Below are positions 46,701-56,761 of a stretch of DNA of 64,000 nucleotides, in pieces. Positions within the stretch are counted from its first letter, which is position 1; every line of letters begins with the position of its first letter. The position numbers and the translations under genes are program-made. The stretch is from Membranipora membranacea (taxonomy: Eukaryota > Bryozoa > Gymnolaemata > Cheilostomatida > Membraniporidae): contig OU612069.1 in assembly GCA_914767715.1 (NCBI GenBank), positions 7,812,001 through 7,876,000 of the forward strand, given 5' to 3'. The notes beneath the pieces were generated by a model, which was not told the DNA's origin, did not search any database, and was given only the letters and a program-made list of their open reading frames with translations.

Positions 46701-48520
46701 TCCAACTCAACACTGTCACTGTGAATCAATCAAGATATCAATCTGAAACCTAGGTGTGCCAACTAGTACTTAGACCACATAGAGCTCAATATGCCTACAG
46801 CGCACAAGTGAATGCCTAAAAGGACATTATTTCACCTGTAAGATTGTGGTGTGTCCTACAATAATCCCTGTCAAATGCCCACTATTCAGGATTAACCTCA
46901 AAACTTCAGGTGATCCAACAGGCTAATAATCATCAGCTAAAACAACGAGCTTCTAGACCAAGTCTAAGCAGTAGACCTGGAATGCCCTACTTTCAAAACT
47001 CACTGGTAATATTGAGTTGACGTCATTGGCTGGTTTCCCAAGAGGAGTAAACATTAGCTTAACATAAGCTATTTGTGGTTGTGGTTGTGTTTCTTTATGC
47101 TAGCTATCACCAACTTTTACTAGCAATTCCTAAGACTGGAGGTTCTAAGAATCAGCCTAGTGAGTTTGATCAAATGTTTTCTAGGCATAGATTTCACTAT
47201 TTCAGGCCTGCGCGAAAATATGGCAAACTTTCCTTCCTAAGGATACTTCACACCTTTAGAGTTACTATTCCCCATACATGTCCCAACTTGGATTGTGCCT
47301 GGCATCACAGCACATCATACTGGTGTATCAGAATGGTGTGTATGATCCTTTGAGGAATTTGATCAGTCCTCACTTAGTGATGGTATGTAAATTTTTAATG
47401 AGTGGGTGTCACTCCAATACCAGGTTTTCTCACTTTAGCCAATGCGTCTTTAATCGATAATAAATCATATTTACCACAACCACTGACTATCATAACTATC
47501 ATAGCGCTAAGAGGGAATAACAATGTAAACTTTCTGAATTTACTGAGGTGACCCATATAATCCCATCAAACCATTCAGCCTGTGGCCAAGGTGCCGCACA
47601 ATGTCATCCAAGAGCAGCTTATGATAATTATTTAGCCTACATAATATAACAAGGCTGGCTTGCCGGCAGGACTGGTGTGGCCATCCTCCCCAGATGAGAC
47701 AAACAAAACTTTGCCTCACCCTCATTTCCCTAGTTTGGTATCCTCAAATAACCCTTCAAAACGAAGGCCTAGGGCAACTGCAAATTTCAAACAGACTAGG
47801 GATAAGGTGAAGCATCGGGAAAAACTGGGTGAGACATGCTTCCAGGAGTGGACTTCCTGTCTTCTGTACACAACGATGTACCCAGGGATAAATCCCTGTC
47901 TTATCTTTACCATCAGTTCTTCTCCACCAGTCTCTGTACTAAAGGGTTGCGCTTCTAGCCAAACCATAAGTTACTTGATGACGGTAGGAGCAGTATGTTG
48001 TACCCACGCCAACCATTAACAGTTTCAACAATGTCTAGAAGCTATCTAAAAGGTTGCTACAATGCGCTTTATTGTAGGCCAAGACCTTCGATATGATACC
48101 AAATATGGCGAGGCGCTACTAGCTCTCTAATATAATAAACGCACCTGAGCTAGAGGGGCTGTGACAGTCAGTATCGTAGTCTCTGTACCACAGGGGTGCG
48201 CTTCTAGTCGAAACATTAGTTACCTAAGGAAGGTGGGGGGAGGAGGAGGTTGGGCAGTACTATTCTGTACCCACCATAAACAAAAACATTTAATTTAATA
48301 AACCAACAAACCTGAGCTAGAGGGGCTGTGACAGTGAGAATCTTAGGACGAGTGATCGCGTCATCACATTTTATCACAATGCTGTCTCCAGCTTCCAGAT
48401 TATATTTGTAACTGTCTACAGCAGCAGGCAGCGACCCGTCAGTGCCGTCAGATTTAGTCAGTTCTGTTATTGTCAGCGAGTGTGCAAAGTGTAAATTTGT
48501 GCTGAGCAATAGCAATAATG
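22410..48520 (-). CDS. VEGFR/PDGFR-class receptor tyrosine kinase, 26 exons, 7 Ig domains, split kinase
   Basis: Single-pass receptor tyrosine kinase of the VEGFR/PDGFR/KIT group. Exons in coding order: 48520-48312, 46049-45902, 43294-43146, 42573-42441, 41576-41413, 40607-40433, 40029-39864, 39238-39093, 38330-38211, 37927-37828, 37394-37237, 36906-36717, 36338-36214, 35834-35660, 35451-35345, 34855-34734, 34316-34091, 33537-33418, 32972-32820, 31443-31313, 30694-30572, 29993-29782, 29255-29147, 28780-28565, 26177-25943, 22811-22410. All have AG/GT borders, and phases match at every junction except the last. The sum is 4314 nt (about 1438 aa), with about 755 residues outside the membrane, as in VEGF receptors. 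Seven Ig domains and a kinase insert favour VEGFR over FGFR. The start-codon exon lies upstream of 48520 and was not found. Known family role: binds VEGF/PDGF-type ligands at the cell surface and signals by trans-phosphorylation. Ligand and biological role here are inference. Confidence 0.93.
24440..24740. repeat. Degenerate CATTGCATTACA low-complexity tract
   Basis: Diverged repeats of ATTGCATTA/ACATTAC across 300 bp within the last RTK intron. No gene is supported. Confidence 0.6.
26242..26391. mobile_element. TA-flanked MITE, second copy
   Basis: CAGCGCAGTTCACTTAATTC at the left, shared interior (GGCATTGAGATCTGGC, TTGTCTGAATTAA), TA on both sides. Intronic in the RTK tail. Confidence 0.58.
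29147..29993 (-). CDS. RTK kinase C-lobe exons
   Basis: Exon 29993-29782 starts [16 protein letters not shown] (the usual APE is ALE here) and continues through [15 protein letters not shown] and the following helices to HCPEKV. Exon 29255-29147 has [19 protein letters not shown], kinase subdomain XI with its invariant arginine. The junction is phase 2 (GT|G). A foldback MITE fragment lies in the intron. Confidence 0.94.
29350..29644. mobile_element. Foldback MITE, family 2, left-truncated
   Basis: Shares arms with 42021-42423 (TATTGATGGTGCAAAGAGTG against GAATGCACTCTTTCCGCCAT) and ends CTTTGGGTAGTC at 29633-29644. The left terminus is missing. It lies between RTK kinase exons 29782 and 29255. 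Confidence 0.7.
30381..30554. mobile_element. TA-flanked MITE (pogo/Tigger-like ends)
   Basis: It begins CAGTGCAGTTCACTTAATTC, ends with a related inverted sequence and is flanked by TA (30379-30380, 30555-30556). A second copy is at 26242-26391. The family name rests on terminus style only. It ends about 16 nt from the donor of the HRD/DFG exon. Confidence 0.6.
30572..30694 (-). CDS. RTK catalytic-loop and DFG exon
   Basis: The exon encodes [10 protein letters not shown] (catalytic Asp and Asn), then [10 protein letters not shown] (metal-binding DFG) and the activation loop [13 protein letters not shown]. The loop has three tyrosines; two align with the VEGFR autophosphorylation pair and one is extra. 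All catalytic residues are intact, so an active kinase is expected. It is exactly 41 codons, phase 0 on both sides. Confidence 0.95.
31313..32972 (-). CDS. RTK hinge and kinase-insert exons
   Basis: Exon 32972-32820 gives the hinge ([18 protein letters not shown]) and then an insert starting [12 protein letters not shown]. Exon 31443-31313 gives the rest of the insert, with a DEYLNPGG tyrosine, and the alpha-E helix ([18 protein letters not shown]). An insert of some 50 residues between the hinge and alpha-E is the split-kinase signature of the VEGFR/PDGFR/KIT group. Confidence 0.9.
33418..34316 (-). CDS. RTK kinase N-lobe exons
   Basis: Exon 34316-34091 holds the juxtamembrane segment ([11 protein letters not shown]), the glycine loop (LGQGAFGRV) and the VAVK lysine. 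Exon 33537-33418 holds the alpha-C helix glutamate ([11 protein letters not shown]) and [12 protein letters not shown], a string typical of VEGFR/PDGFR/FGFR kinases. The junction is phase 1 (G|AT). The intron between them contains a second, degenerate glycine-loop copy. Confidence 0.93.
33734..33792 (-). pseudogene. Duplicate kinase glycine-loop fragment in an RTK intron
   Basis: The minus strand encodes [13 protein letters not shown], closely matching [13 protein letters not shown] of the exon at 34091-34316, also at DNA level, and then hits a stop shortly after. It lies in the next intron. It is the trace of a partial exon duplication. Confidence 0.7.
34734..34855 (-). CDS. RTK transmembrane exon
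   Basis: The exon encodes a 20-plus residue hydrophobic helix ([18 protein letters not shown] and onward) followed by a basic stop-transfer cluster, RKYCRKKYT. It starts two bases into a codon after ...TTTACAG and ends at ACG|GTAAGT. It places the seven Ig domains outside and the kinase inside. Confidence 0.92.
35345..35834 (-). CDS. RTK exons for membrane-proximal Ig domain 7
   Basis: Exon 35834-35660 ([29 protein letters not shown]) and exon 35451-35345 ([18 protein letters not shown]) form a textbook I-set domain with both cysteines and the core tryptophan. In vertebrate VEGFRs this domain carries a homotypic-contact motif of the form L/I-x-R-hydrophobic-xxx-D/E-x-G. Here the arginine position is not basic. 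Confidence 0.88.
36214..36906 (-). CDS. RTK exons for Ig domain 6
   Basis: Exon 36906-36717 begins [14 protein letters not shown] and carries [11 protein letters not shown]. Exon 36338-36214 carries [16 protein letters not shown]. The junction joins TT and G (phase 2). The intron contains the (AATC)n tract at 36462-36693, ending about 22 nt from the 36716 donor. Confidence 0.83.
36462..36693. repeat. (AATC)n simple repeat
   Basis: Interrupted AATC tetranucleotide tract with GAGGAACAATC interruptions, in the intron after RTK exon 36906-36717. Confidence 0.9.
37237..38330 (-). CDS. RTK exons for Ig domain 5 (three exons)
   Basis: Exons 38330-38211 ([12 protein letters not shown], then LLLICQALM), 37927-37828 ([15 protein letters not shown]) and 37394-37237 ([19 protein letters not shown]). 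This is the only Ig domain here spread over three exons. An extra cysteine pair (KCGRDQC) lies in the C-C' region. Junction phases are 1, 2 and 1, all consistent. Confidence 0.83.
38679..39080. mobile_element. Foldback MITE, family 1
   Basis: Long inverted arms: GCAGTAGTTATGCAATATTT near 38725 and its reverse complement near 39017, continuing outward to GACAACAGATAGACCAAAGC at the left and GGTCCTTCTGTA at the right. A second, shorter member is at 45686-45865. The right end lies about 12 nt from the RTK donor at 39092. Confidence 0.75.
39093..40029 (-). CDS. RTK exons for Ig domain 4, lacking the canonical cysteines
   Basis: Exon 40029-39864 ([16 protein letters not shown], then [19 protein letters not shown]) and exon 39238-39093 (ILDKVEGG, then [18 protein letters not shown]) form an Ig fold. 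The B-strand cysteine is replaced by a hydrophobic residue and the F-strand cysteine by methionine (GVYMM). Domain 4 of KIT, PDGFR and VEGFR also lacks this disulfide and makes receptor-receptor contacts, so the loss supports the family call and is not decay. The donor at 39864 (AT|GTGGGT) was chosen because it is the only one in phase with the next exon. Confidence 0.85.
39313..39545. repeat. Minisatellite of about 28-36 bp
   Basis: Six to seven units of TATATATT..GTGTTACAGTGAACTCC in the intron between RTK exons 40029-39864 and 39238-39093. Confidence 0.85.
40433..41576 (-). CDS. RTK exons for Ig domain 3
   Basis: Exon 41576-41413 begins [11 protein letters not shown] and carries MNMSCVTS with a following core tryptophan (FQWTYP). 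Exon 40607-40433 carries the F strand, DSGDYTCNY. Two further cysteines (SCTSQDC) may form an extra loop. Phases are 1 in, 0 between and 1 out, matching the neighbours. A 14-bp minisatellite sits just intronic of the 40607 acceptor. Confidence 0.85.
40636..40785. repeat. 14-bp minisatellite
   Basis: About ten units of AGACATCGATACAC, just intronic of the acceptor at 40607. It creates a misleading open frame of MSVYRCLC-like peptides. Confidence 0.85.
41160..41310. repeat. Dispersed repeat shared with the start of the window
   Basis: AAATTGCTCACTCAGAATGT and CTAATTGAAAGATCCCC are the reverse complement of segments at about 75-215 (and 5795-5935). An interspersed element of unknown class, in an RTK intron. 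Confidence 0.55.
42021..42423. mobile_element. Foldback MITE, family 2
   Basis: Outer ends are GACTACCCAAAG (42021-42032) and its near-complement CTTTGGGAGGTC (42412-42423). Inner arms include CATGAATTATTGATGGTGGA and its exact complement near 42240. The centre is a loop of about 90 bp. It ends 16 nt from the RTK donor at 42440. Confidence 0.78.
42441..43294 (-). CDS. RTK exons for Ig domain 2
   Basis: Exon 43294-43146 begins [12 protein letters not shown] and has the B-strand-like YVTCLP. Exon 42573-42441 reads [14 protein letters not shown] and then AFTCSLS; the frame is fixed by phase 0 in and phase 1 out. In VEGF receptors domain 2 is the main ligand-binding domain, so weak conservation here would be expected. 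The longer open frame through the same exon ('MTLEYSC...') is not in phase with the neighbouring exons and is a shadow. Confidence 0.78.
44303..44985. mobile_element. Internally deleted PIF/Harbinger element
   Basis: 683 bp with terminal inverted repeats (AGCTGTGGCTACATGTCACG at the left; AGGTGTGGCTACATGTCACG read from the right) and a 3-bp TTA duplication (44300-44302, 44986-44988), the PIF/Harbinger signature. It lies in the RTK intron between exons 45902 and 43294. It contains the MADF-like open frame at 44524-44685. Confidence 0.85.
44524..44685 (+). CDS. MADF-like DNA-binding domain ORF inside the Harbinger element
   Basis: A 53-codon frame starting [23 protein letters not shown], then [20 protein letters not shown], then stop. 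The pattern L-I-xx-V-x-x-x-P-x-I/L-Y-D...Y-K-D-R...W is that of the MADF/Myb-SANT-like domain that accompanies Harbinger transposases as a second protein. It is shorter than a full MADF protein, so it is a remnant or partial exon. The transposase is absent. Confidence 0.72.
   Translation: MEELIISVVKSHPPIYDKKDHNYKDRSGAVVKIWKVIAVSLGNGSCPDMTSIV
45686..45865. mobile_element. Foldback MITE, family 1, short member
   Basis: CAATATATAGTCTGGCAG at the left and its near-perfect reverse complement at the right (about 45831-45849). Outer ends match the 38679-39080 element. It lies about 35 nt from the donor at 45901. Confidence 0.72.
45902..48520 (-). CDS. RTK exons for signal peptide and Ig domain 1
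   Basis: Exon 48520-48312 opens with a leucine run ([14 protein letters not shown]), the hydrophobic core of a signal peptide. Its first codon is completed by an upstream exon holding the ATG. The B-strand cysteine follows in VIKCD. Exon 46049-45902 supplies the F strand, DTGLVECYS. Exon 48312 ends CTCAG|GTTTGT; exon 46049 starts after GACAG. The junction is phase 0. The intron between them is 2.3 kb and contains a partial copy of the first exon's end (48145-48168) and a foldback MITE. Confidence 0.85.
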
Positions 48521-51500
48521 CTACAAAAATATAAACAAAATAGGTTGTAAAACGAGAAACGTAGATAATCAGTTGATGTAAAAAAGCAGGCAGTAAAACG
48601 AGTTGTACTTCAAACTAATTTATCAACTAAATGGTCATTTTATACTACAGCTGTATGAAGATCAGAGCAACTCAATGTTTTAGATAATTATATGGAATGG
48701 ATGTGCTGTAAATGGTAGAGAGCAACAATATGGGCCCCTACCGCACCGAAATGTTGTTACTACAGCACCAGCTGGTAATGATCAGTTTGAGACCGTTTAT
48801 AGTCCAACCCTCGCCCCCCCTCTCCTCTAACAGGGCCGCTAAGCTGACTGTATTGCGGAATGGATGGATTGGCAAACAACACTAGAATGGTGTGATGATT
48901 TGATACTGCAGCCTGTAAGGAACCATTGCCTCAACCTGCTGCATAAAGAAGCAGTGCAGCAGGACTAGTTAATGTAGGACATGAAAGTTAATAGTTTAAC
49001 AGCCATATTTTTGTGCAGTACTTGTTTTTTTGCACTCAATTACTTATCCTCCATCTAAGCCTACCTAAAGTTTGTCTGTTTACATGTCATGGAGTGCAGG
49101 TAAAAGCGCAGTGCAGAGCTCAGACTCTCAGCACACTCAGTAAGCTGAGTTGGGTACAGAGCCGCACCACAACTAGTCCTGAGCACTCCAACCAAATGTT
49201 AACAGACAATATTAATGGCAGTGAATTCACCTAAAACTTTCATCGGCAAAGAATGTGGGTATTCGAGGGCATAAATAGTGTCAGAAATTGCAATGTAAAT
49301 CTCTTTGCCAATACTCTCAAACATAAACTAGGCCTGATGTCTTCATAATCATAAAATTTAATGATCCTCGCTCAAAGGTTTCAGATCTGCCACAGCAGTA
49401 GGTAATACTAAATGCTAGCTGAATCAGAAATTGCTCAAACTTTCAATGATGATACCAATGAGGCAGTTTATCAATGATACAAGACTGAGATGATGGGACT
49501 AGGCCTATCAGATGAAAATCTAATGTGTGCCTCTAGCAGTATTCCCACTGAGTAAATAATTATACAGAAGGTGATAGAGGATTAAATGTATTTGTTCAGG
49601 ACAAAATGTAAAATGAGATCCTCTTTCTTAATCTTTAGAAAAAAATCTAGGGAATGTACTTGTAGAATGAAAATCTACAACCATATAATTGGCTGTGCAT
49701 AACAGATGTAACCAAAGCCTTAATAATAACTCTTTATGGATGTAACTAATTGTTTTGTTATGTCATTTAGGTATCCTCAAAAAAAATGAGTCTATTCTAT
49801 CTTCTAGTCCAGTTGCAAATTCAAACTCCACGAGGTTTCCTATAGAGGCCAAACCCTTCCCTGGAAATGGAGGCTCATGATTGTGGTAATACTTTCCCAG
49901 CCTCACAGAAGTATAATTATACGTCTGGGACTTTCACTGTCAAGAAAAAAATCTTAATACCATAATGGTGCGTTTTACGTCAATTTAGTTAGTTTGGCCT
50001 ATTTTGGCATTTGAACTCCTACACCACCTGTCCAAAATATCCCTTCTGACACTCATTCTAAACTACTAACAGTGTCTGTGTTAAAAAAAGAACATAATTT
50101 ACCACAACAACTACATACTAATATCCTGAATGACAAAATCCAGTATAAATATGGGATGTTTGCCGTTGTTGATATTAATAACATGTTATGTGATGGAGTC
50201 ATGTGAATAGTTACCAAGGCGATCACATGAGCAAACTCAACTCAGGGAGTGTATTAGGAAGTTTGGAATGGAGGAATGGCTAACAAAGCTATTTTATGAC
50301 TGCTGCACCATTTGCTTATGAGTAGGCCATACAATAAACTTCCTCGAAAAATATCTTCCAATTGGTCTTAGGCTTAGTCAGCCTGCACCCAGAACAAACG
50401 AAAAAATTCCACACCTCCTCATAGGTTTTCTTAGAAAAGCTAAGAAATCAAAAGAGAATCAAATTTCTTTATTATAGTGAGATCATTCAAGGAGTTGTCT
50501 TTCTAACTCCTTGGATCATTGCATAATTTTTTTCAAAAATAAACAATTTAATGAAGGATGCTATTGAAATCATGGGCAAAAGAGAAAGTTTACCAACATC
50601 ATTTTACTAGAGACAGTATGTATAAATAATTCATGGTCTCTGGATCATAATGATGTCACAAGGCTCGGATCATTCAATAGATTTGGACTATACCAGGTTG
50701 CCAAACCTCTTTCAACTTTACTCAGATCACAAAAGGATGTTGGCTAAGTAAAACATGTTATCATCTTTTAGAGATTTGGCAGTGGATATCCCATAGACAA
50801 AATACACTATGTGTTGTGTGTTTGTCTATGCCTAACCTAACATATGCACACAGAACTGGTACACTGTAAAATGCGAAGAAATATGTATCCATTTGTCGAA
50901 GCCAGCAGTTCCCGAGGTAGTAGGGCTATTTAGATGATCACTGGGTGTCCATCCCCCACCCCTACAGGGTGCATACCTTGGTGATCTCAAGCTAGCGAAC
51001 TGCATTTAATCATTCCTAGGCTGGACATGTAGGTGTGATCGTTACCGCACACTAAATGTCAGCATCTATACACAGCATACCAGATACCATACCCTTAGTT
51101 CCAGTGGAGTCAGGGGCACTGCCTTCTCTAGAAAGCTATATACAGTGGCCTAAAACACTATAATTGAATAACCCATGTCAGAATCAGCTCCTCTGGGATT
51201 TTTATTTGCTAATTATATGCCTTGAATTGCTTGGGGAGGAGCTTACAGCACCCCTCCTGGTAATACTATGAACTCGCCTCGGACTTTTGCCTCCCCTAAC
51301 GGTTTTTCTAAACTACAGTCCTACGTATCCATACCACATCACACACCTACCCTTCAACCGACGCTGGGGCCAGCATAATCGTGAACTTCTAATAACTTAC
51401 CTAATAAAATATGTTGAAATTCTGACAGCTTTGAATGACATGAGGCCATACTGGCTGTGTGTGTATACTAGTGATGTGAAGCTGTTATATTATAATACAG

Positions 51501-52871
51501 TGATCCCAGTTATATTCTGCGTGTTTTAGCTCATACTTGGCAGATGGCACTACTTTGGCAATCTGAAAAGTAGAAAAACAAGGCTTTAAAAAAACGCTAA
51601 TTGATCACAACCAGAACACAAATCATGTTTTATTTTATCCAGCACTAAGCTACTTTACACAGTGACTGCTTTGAAGCGGATGAGTGGGCAGGGGAGTACA
51701 TTTCAGATAAAAAAAACATGATAGTTATGTTCATATTCCAGACAAGAAAATATTTATGACGAGTTTGATAGATGGCAAATCTGATTGATAAACCATTATT
51801 ATTACTAAATGAATAAAAGTATAAACCCATGAAAGCCTGATATTTCACAATCTGATGTGTCTGAAACTAAGAGTATCACTGTTGATGAATTAAAATAAAA
51901 ACCACAAACAGACTTTAGGCCTATATAATAATCACACAAATATTTGAATGATTCAGAATCAATTGAATTTAGTCAAATCAGGTCACTAAATGAACAAAAG
52001 GCCTGACGCAGTGGAAACAACCAGCTGATAACTTATAGAAGACCCTCAAGTAATCACCATGTCATCCATTGACATGTCATTCTGTAGATATCATTACAAA
52101 GCGAACTCATCAATAAAAACAATGACTTTTCTGACTCTCAATTTTATCTCTACCAACGCATAGTTCAAACAAGAACGGATATCATCACCATGAACTTATC
52201 TCCGACTAATTCAAACTAACTGCTAACTGTCTGCTGAACATGAGCCCTTCTAACAAACAAACAATGGTCAAGGGCCTTTCATTGGCACTCGGAAGCCTCT
52301 TCCGGCATAAAATGTGTGTATATGTAGTTTCAACCCCTTTGCACTCACTTTCCTAAAACCAAACTTGACTGTGTAACTAAAGCGATCACAGTAGCCTACC
52401 AGTCTGTAGCATAGCCAAGGTCTAAACTGTTTCGTATTCCAGTTAAGGACCTTTCTTAGAGATGATGGTTCTTGGTACAAGCAGGATTGGGTTTCAAGTT
52501 TTTGGAACAGACATTAGGTAATACCTCGGATCAGACAGCCTAACATATTTCAAACTTGTGAACCAATTAATCATTACACACTATTTATCAAAATTAAACA
52601 TCGGTAATGTATAACATATGGAGGTGGATAGCGTCACTGGTTGCAAAACATTTTCCTGGAATGCAAGCTGCGAAGTAATACAACAATTTCCCAAGACAAG
52701 ACATTAAGCCCTCCATGTGGATTATGCGGATAATTTATATCCAATACATTTCACCCTCTTACTACTAAGCCTTGGCAATCTACCAGGGAGCTCCCCCAAA
52801 GGTAGGCACGTTACAATGTGAGAAAAGATTCCCGATCACAACTAAAGTAGTTACTGTTTATGCTGCACACC
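48521..52871. other. Gene-poor region upstream of RTK exon 48520
   Basis: Must contain, or lie within, the first RTK intron, because exon 48520 needs an upstream ATG exon ending in phase 1. No convincing candidate was found. Three or more TAGGCCT-type words begin here. Open frames are short and featureless. Confidence 0.5.
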
Positions 52872-55800
52872 TAATTTATGGAAATAGATAGATATCCTGT
52901 ATTTCAAAAACATACTAAGCATTAACAAAGAGCCACTGAGTCAACATAGCGAGGTGACCATGCAGATTCCAATCACTGAGTCAGGATCTCTGAACTTACA
53001 GTGAGGCTAACTGTATGACCAACATGAGACAGAGCACATAAAGGCAGCACAATCAAAGATACTAAATACTGGCAAAGTCATCCGCACAATCATCATCAAA
53101 ATGGAGTTGAGTTTTATAAATACCAAAACACCCATATAATGAGTTAAACAGTTCCATTGAAGATGTCGAAACTTTCATTAGATACCAGGGATTAAATTCA
53201 AGGCAGCTGGAAATGACACTTTAGCCACATACATCACATTACACACATTATCATAATCACTCACAACTGGGTCATCTGCTATCTAATGACAAATCATGAT
53301 ATGTCCTGTTAGACCCTAATGTTTCTAATAATGCCTGATCAAGGCCTGATAAAATAATGATGAAAGAAACACACTTTTTTGCAGACCAGTGGCCTGAATT
53401 TCCAACCATAAAATTGTTTTGCCTCTATGCGGCAAGGCTATGCATTTTATTGTAGAATTCTGACTAGAGTACGTAGTAGATGACACGGACGCAATTTTTA
53501 AGGAAGTGGAAAAAATGAGGGAGGGCAAGCATTCAAGGCAAATCATTCTACTTTCTAACTGCATAAATAATTTCTATCAATAGTTGAATAGTTGCAATCA
53601 ACTAGTAGCCTGAAGGCAACAGCTGTGCAACCATTGACAATCTGACAAATGATTTTTATCCTATTAAAGTGTTGATCCAAAACCAATAGAAAAATAACAA
53701 AAACAACAAGAGCAAAGAAGCAATGTGAACATAGAGGATACAACTGTTCAGAGTAGGACACAACTACTATAATGCCATCTGAGTAGACAAGAAGTGGTCA
53801 CATATGCTACATCTTAAATCAAGACTCTAGAGGATAACTATGATGTAGAGCGGACGTAAACTTGCGTTTGGAACTTGTAAAGCAAGGAGAGAAATTGAAT
53901 TTTTCAAAACCACCTTGTAGGCCTACGATGCAAAGCATACAGACTATTAGGCCTACAGTGGGAAGACAAAAAACTGTCTCAATTGAGAAAGGACTAAATA
54001 TAGTGAGATTAGAATGTGGCAAGACGTGTAGGCCTATCCTACTTCTAAAACATACAGCTTTATGTTCTATAGCATTATCATTGAGTGATCAAACTGAGCA
54101 GAACTAATAATATGGTTGATTAAAACCAGAGGGTCTTATCACAAGCCAAATCTCAAAGCATTGGCGGAAGATAATAGCAGCGAGCTATTGGCTGCAATTG
54201 CTGCACCCGATTGCTCTCTGTTTGTAGGCAGGTCGGAGCACACTACCGGGATCCAACCAAATGATCCAACAAACAGAGCCCCCTTCCTACTAGAACTGTT
54301 AGAAAGTCACAGTGTAATTGATCATGAAATGAGATTTTCTACAGATAGTGTTCTTCATTATTGCATTGATGATCCATCCAATATGAATTGGCACACCGCT
54401 ATTCAGATGATGTGTGGACTGGGGAATTAAAAGGCACGCCTGCACCTGGCCTGTGCCAACAGCAATTAAGGACAATCAACAGATTGTGTGGGCCTCTACA
54501 GTAACATTTTGTAGCCCAGCCTTCAGCAACAAAAGCCTACCAGCCAGACCCTATCCCCGCAACCTTGAATGATAGGTTTTGGATCAGCCCTAGTAAGTTT
54601 AGGCTGAGGTTATGACTTATATCCAATTATAAGCTTAGTTAGTAATCTTACTCTTGGAGGTTAGTAGTGTAAACATAAATGTTTCAGCAAACTCAACCAT
54701 TTGTAGAAATGGTGAGTGCTGGTTGTACAGACAATTTTGAACTCACTCACCTACCCAATCAACCGAGTAGTAGGCCTACTGAAAAACTAGGTCAATATTT
54801 CCCCTCCATCAATTAATTTATGGAAATAGATAGATATCCTGTATTTCAAAAACATACTAAGCATTAACAAAGAGCCACTGAGTCAACATAGCGAGGTGAC
54901 CATGCAGATTCCAATCACTGAGTCAGGATCTCTGAACTTACAGTGAGGCTAACTGTATGACCAACATGAGACAGAGCAAATAAAGGCAGCACAATCAAAG
55001 ATACTAAATACTGGCAAAGTCATCCGCACAATCATCATCAAAATTGAGTTGAGTTTTATAAATTCCAAAACACCCATATAATGAGTTAAACAGTTCCATT
55101 GAAGATGTCGAAACTTTCATTAGATGCCAGGGAATTAAATTCAAGGCAGCTGGAAATGACACTTTAGCCACATACATCACATTACACACATTATCATAAT
55201 CACTCACAACTGGGTCATCTGCTATCTAATGACAAATCATGATATGTCCTGTTAGACCCTAATGTTTCTAATAATGCCTGATCAAGGCCTGATCAAATAA
55301 TGATGAAAGAGACACACTTTTTTGCAGACCGGTGGCCTGAATTTCCAACCACAAAATTGTTTTGCCTCTATGGGGCAAGGCTAGGCATTTTATTGTAGAA
55401 TTCTGACTAGAGTACGTAATAGATGGCACGGACGCAATTTTTAAGGAAGTGGAAAAAACGAGGGAGGGCAAGCATTCTAATTTCTAACTGCATAAATAAT
55501 TTCTATCAATAGTTGAATAGTTGCAATCAACTAGTAGCCTTAAGGCAACAGCTGTGCAACCATTGACAATCTGACAAATGATTTTTATCCTATTAAAGTG
55601 TTGATCCAAAACCAATAGAAAAATAAAAAAAAAACAACAAGAGCAAAGAAGCAATGTGAACATAGAGGATACAACTGTTCAGAGTAGGACACAACTACTA
55701 TAATGCCATCTGAGTAGACAAGAAGTGGTCACATATGCTACATCTTAAATCAAGACTCTAGAGGATAACTATGATGTAGAGCGGACGTAAACTTGCGTTT

Positions 55801-56761
55801 GGAACTAGTAAAGCAAGGAGAGAAATTGAATTTTTCAAAACCACCTTGTAGGCCTACGATGCAAAGCATACAGACTATTAGGCCTACAGTGGGAAGACAA
55901 AAAACTGTCTCAATTGAGAAAGGACTAAATATAGTGAGATTAGAATGTGGCAGGACTTGTAGGCCTATCCTACTTCTAAAACATACAGCTTTATGTTCTA
56001 TAGCATTATCATTGAGTGATCAAACTGAGCAGAACTAATAATATGGTTGATTAAAACCAGAGGGTCTTATCACAAGCCAAATCTCAAAGCATTGGCGGAA
56101 GATAATAGCAGCGAGCTATTGGCTGCAATTGCTGCACCCGATTGCTCTCTGTTTGTAGGCAGGTCGGAGCACACTACCGGGATCCAACCAAATGATCCAA
56201 CAAACAGAGCCCCCTTCCTACTAGAACTGTTAGAAAGTCACAGTGTAATTGATCATGAAATGAGATTTTCTACAGATAGTGTTCTTCATTGTTGCATTGA
56301 TGATCCATCCAATATGAATTGGCACACCGCTATTCAGATGATGTGTGGACTGGGGGGAATTAAAAGGCACGCCTGCACCTGGCCTGTGCCAACAGCAATT
56401 AAGGACAAGCAACAGATTGTGTGGGCCTCTACAGTAACATTTTGTAGCCCAGTCTTTAGCAACAGAAGCCTTCCAGCCAGGCCCAGACCCTATCCCCGCA
56501 ACCTTGAATGATAGGTTTCGGATCAGCCCTAGTTTAGGCTGCTGAGGTTATGACTTATATCCAATTATAAGCTTAGTTAGTATTCTTACTCTTAGAGGTT
56601 AGTAGTGTAAACATAAATGTTTCAGCAAACTCAACCATTTGTAGGAATGGTGAGTGCTGGTTGTACAGACAATTTTGAACTCACTCACCTACCCAATCCA
56701 CCGAGTAGGCCTACTTACTTACTACTGAAAAACTAGGTCAATACTTCCCCTCCATCGATTA
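52872..56761. repeat. 1.94-kb tandem duplication
   Basis: 52872-54813 and 54814-56761 are near-identical. Differences are scattered substitutions and small indels. Each copy contains a SINE fragment and unassigned open frames. Recent duplication or assembly artefact. I see no gene in it. Confidence 0.9.
54180..54270 (-). mobile_element. Headless tRNA-SINE fragment
   Basis: GATTGCTCTCTGTTTGTAGG and the following bases match the body of the SINE at 10041-10237 without its tRNA-like head. A second copy at about 56112-56202 arose with the 1.94-kb duplication. Confidence 0.6.

Noticed and set aside
53862-56511. Duplicated open frames as a gene pair (81 aa, 104/154 aa)
   Set aside because: No recognisable domain, no splice context, and they overlap a SINE fragment; their duplication follows the 1.94-kb repeat.
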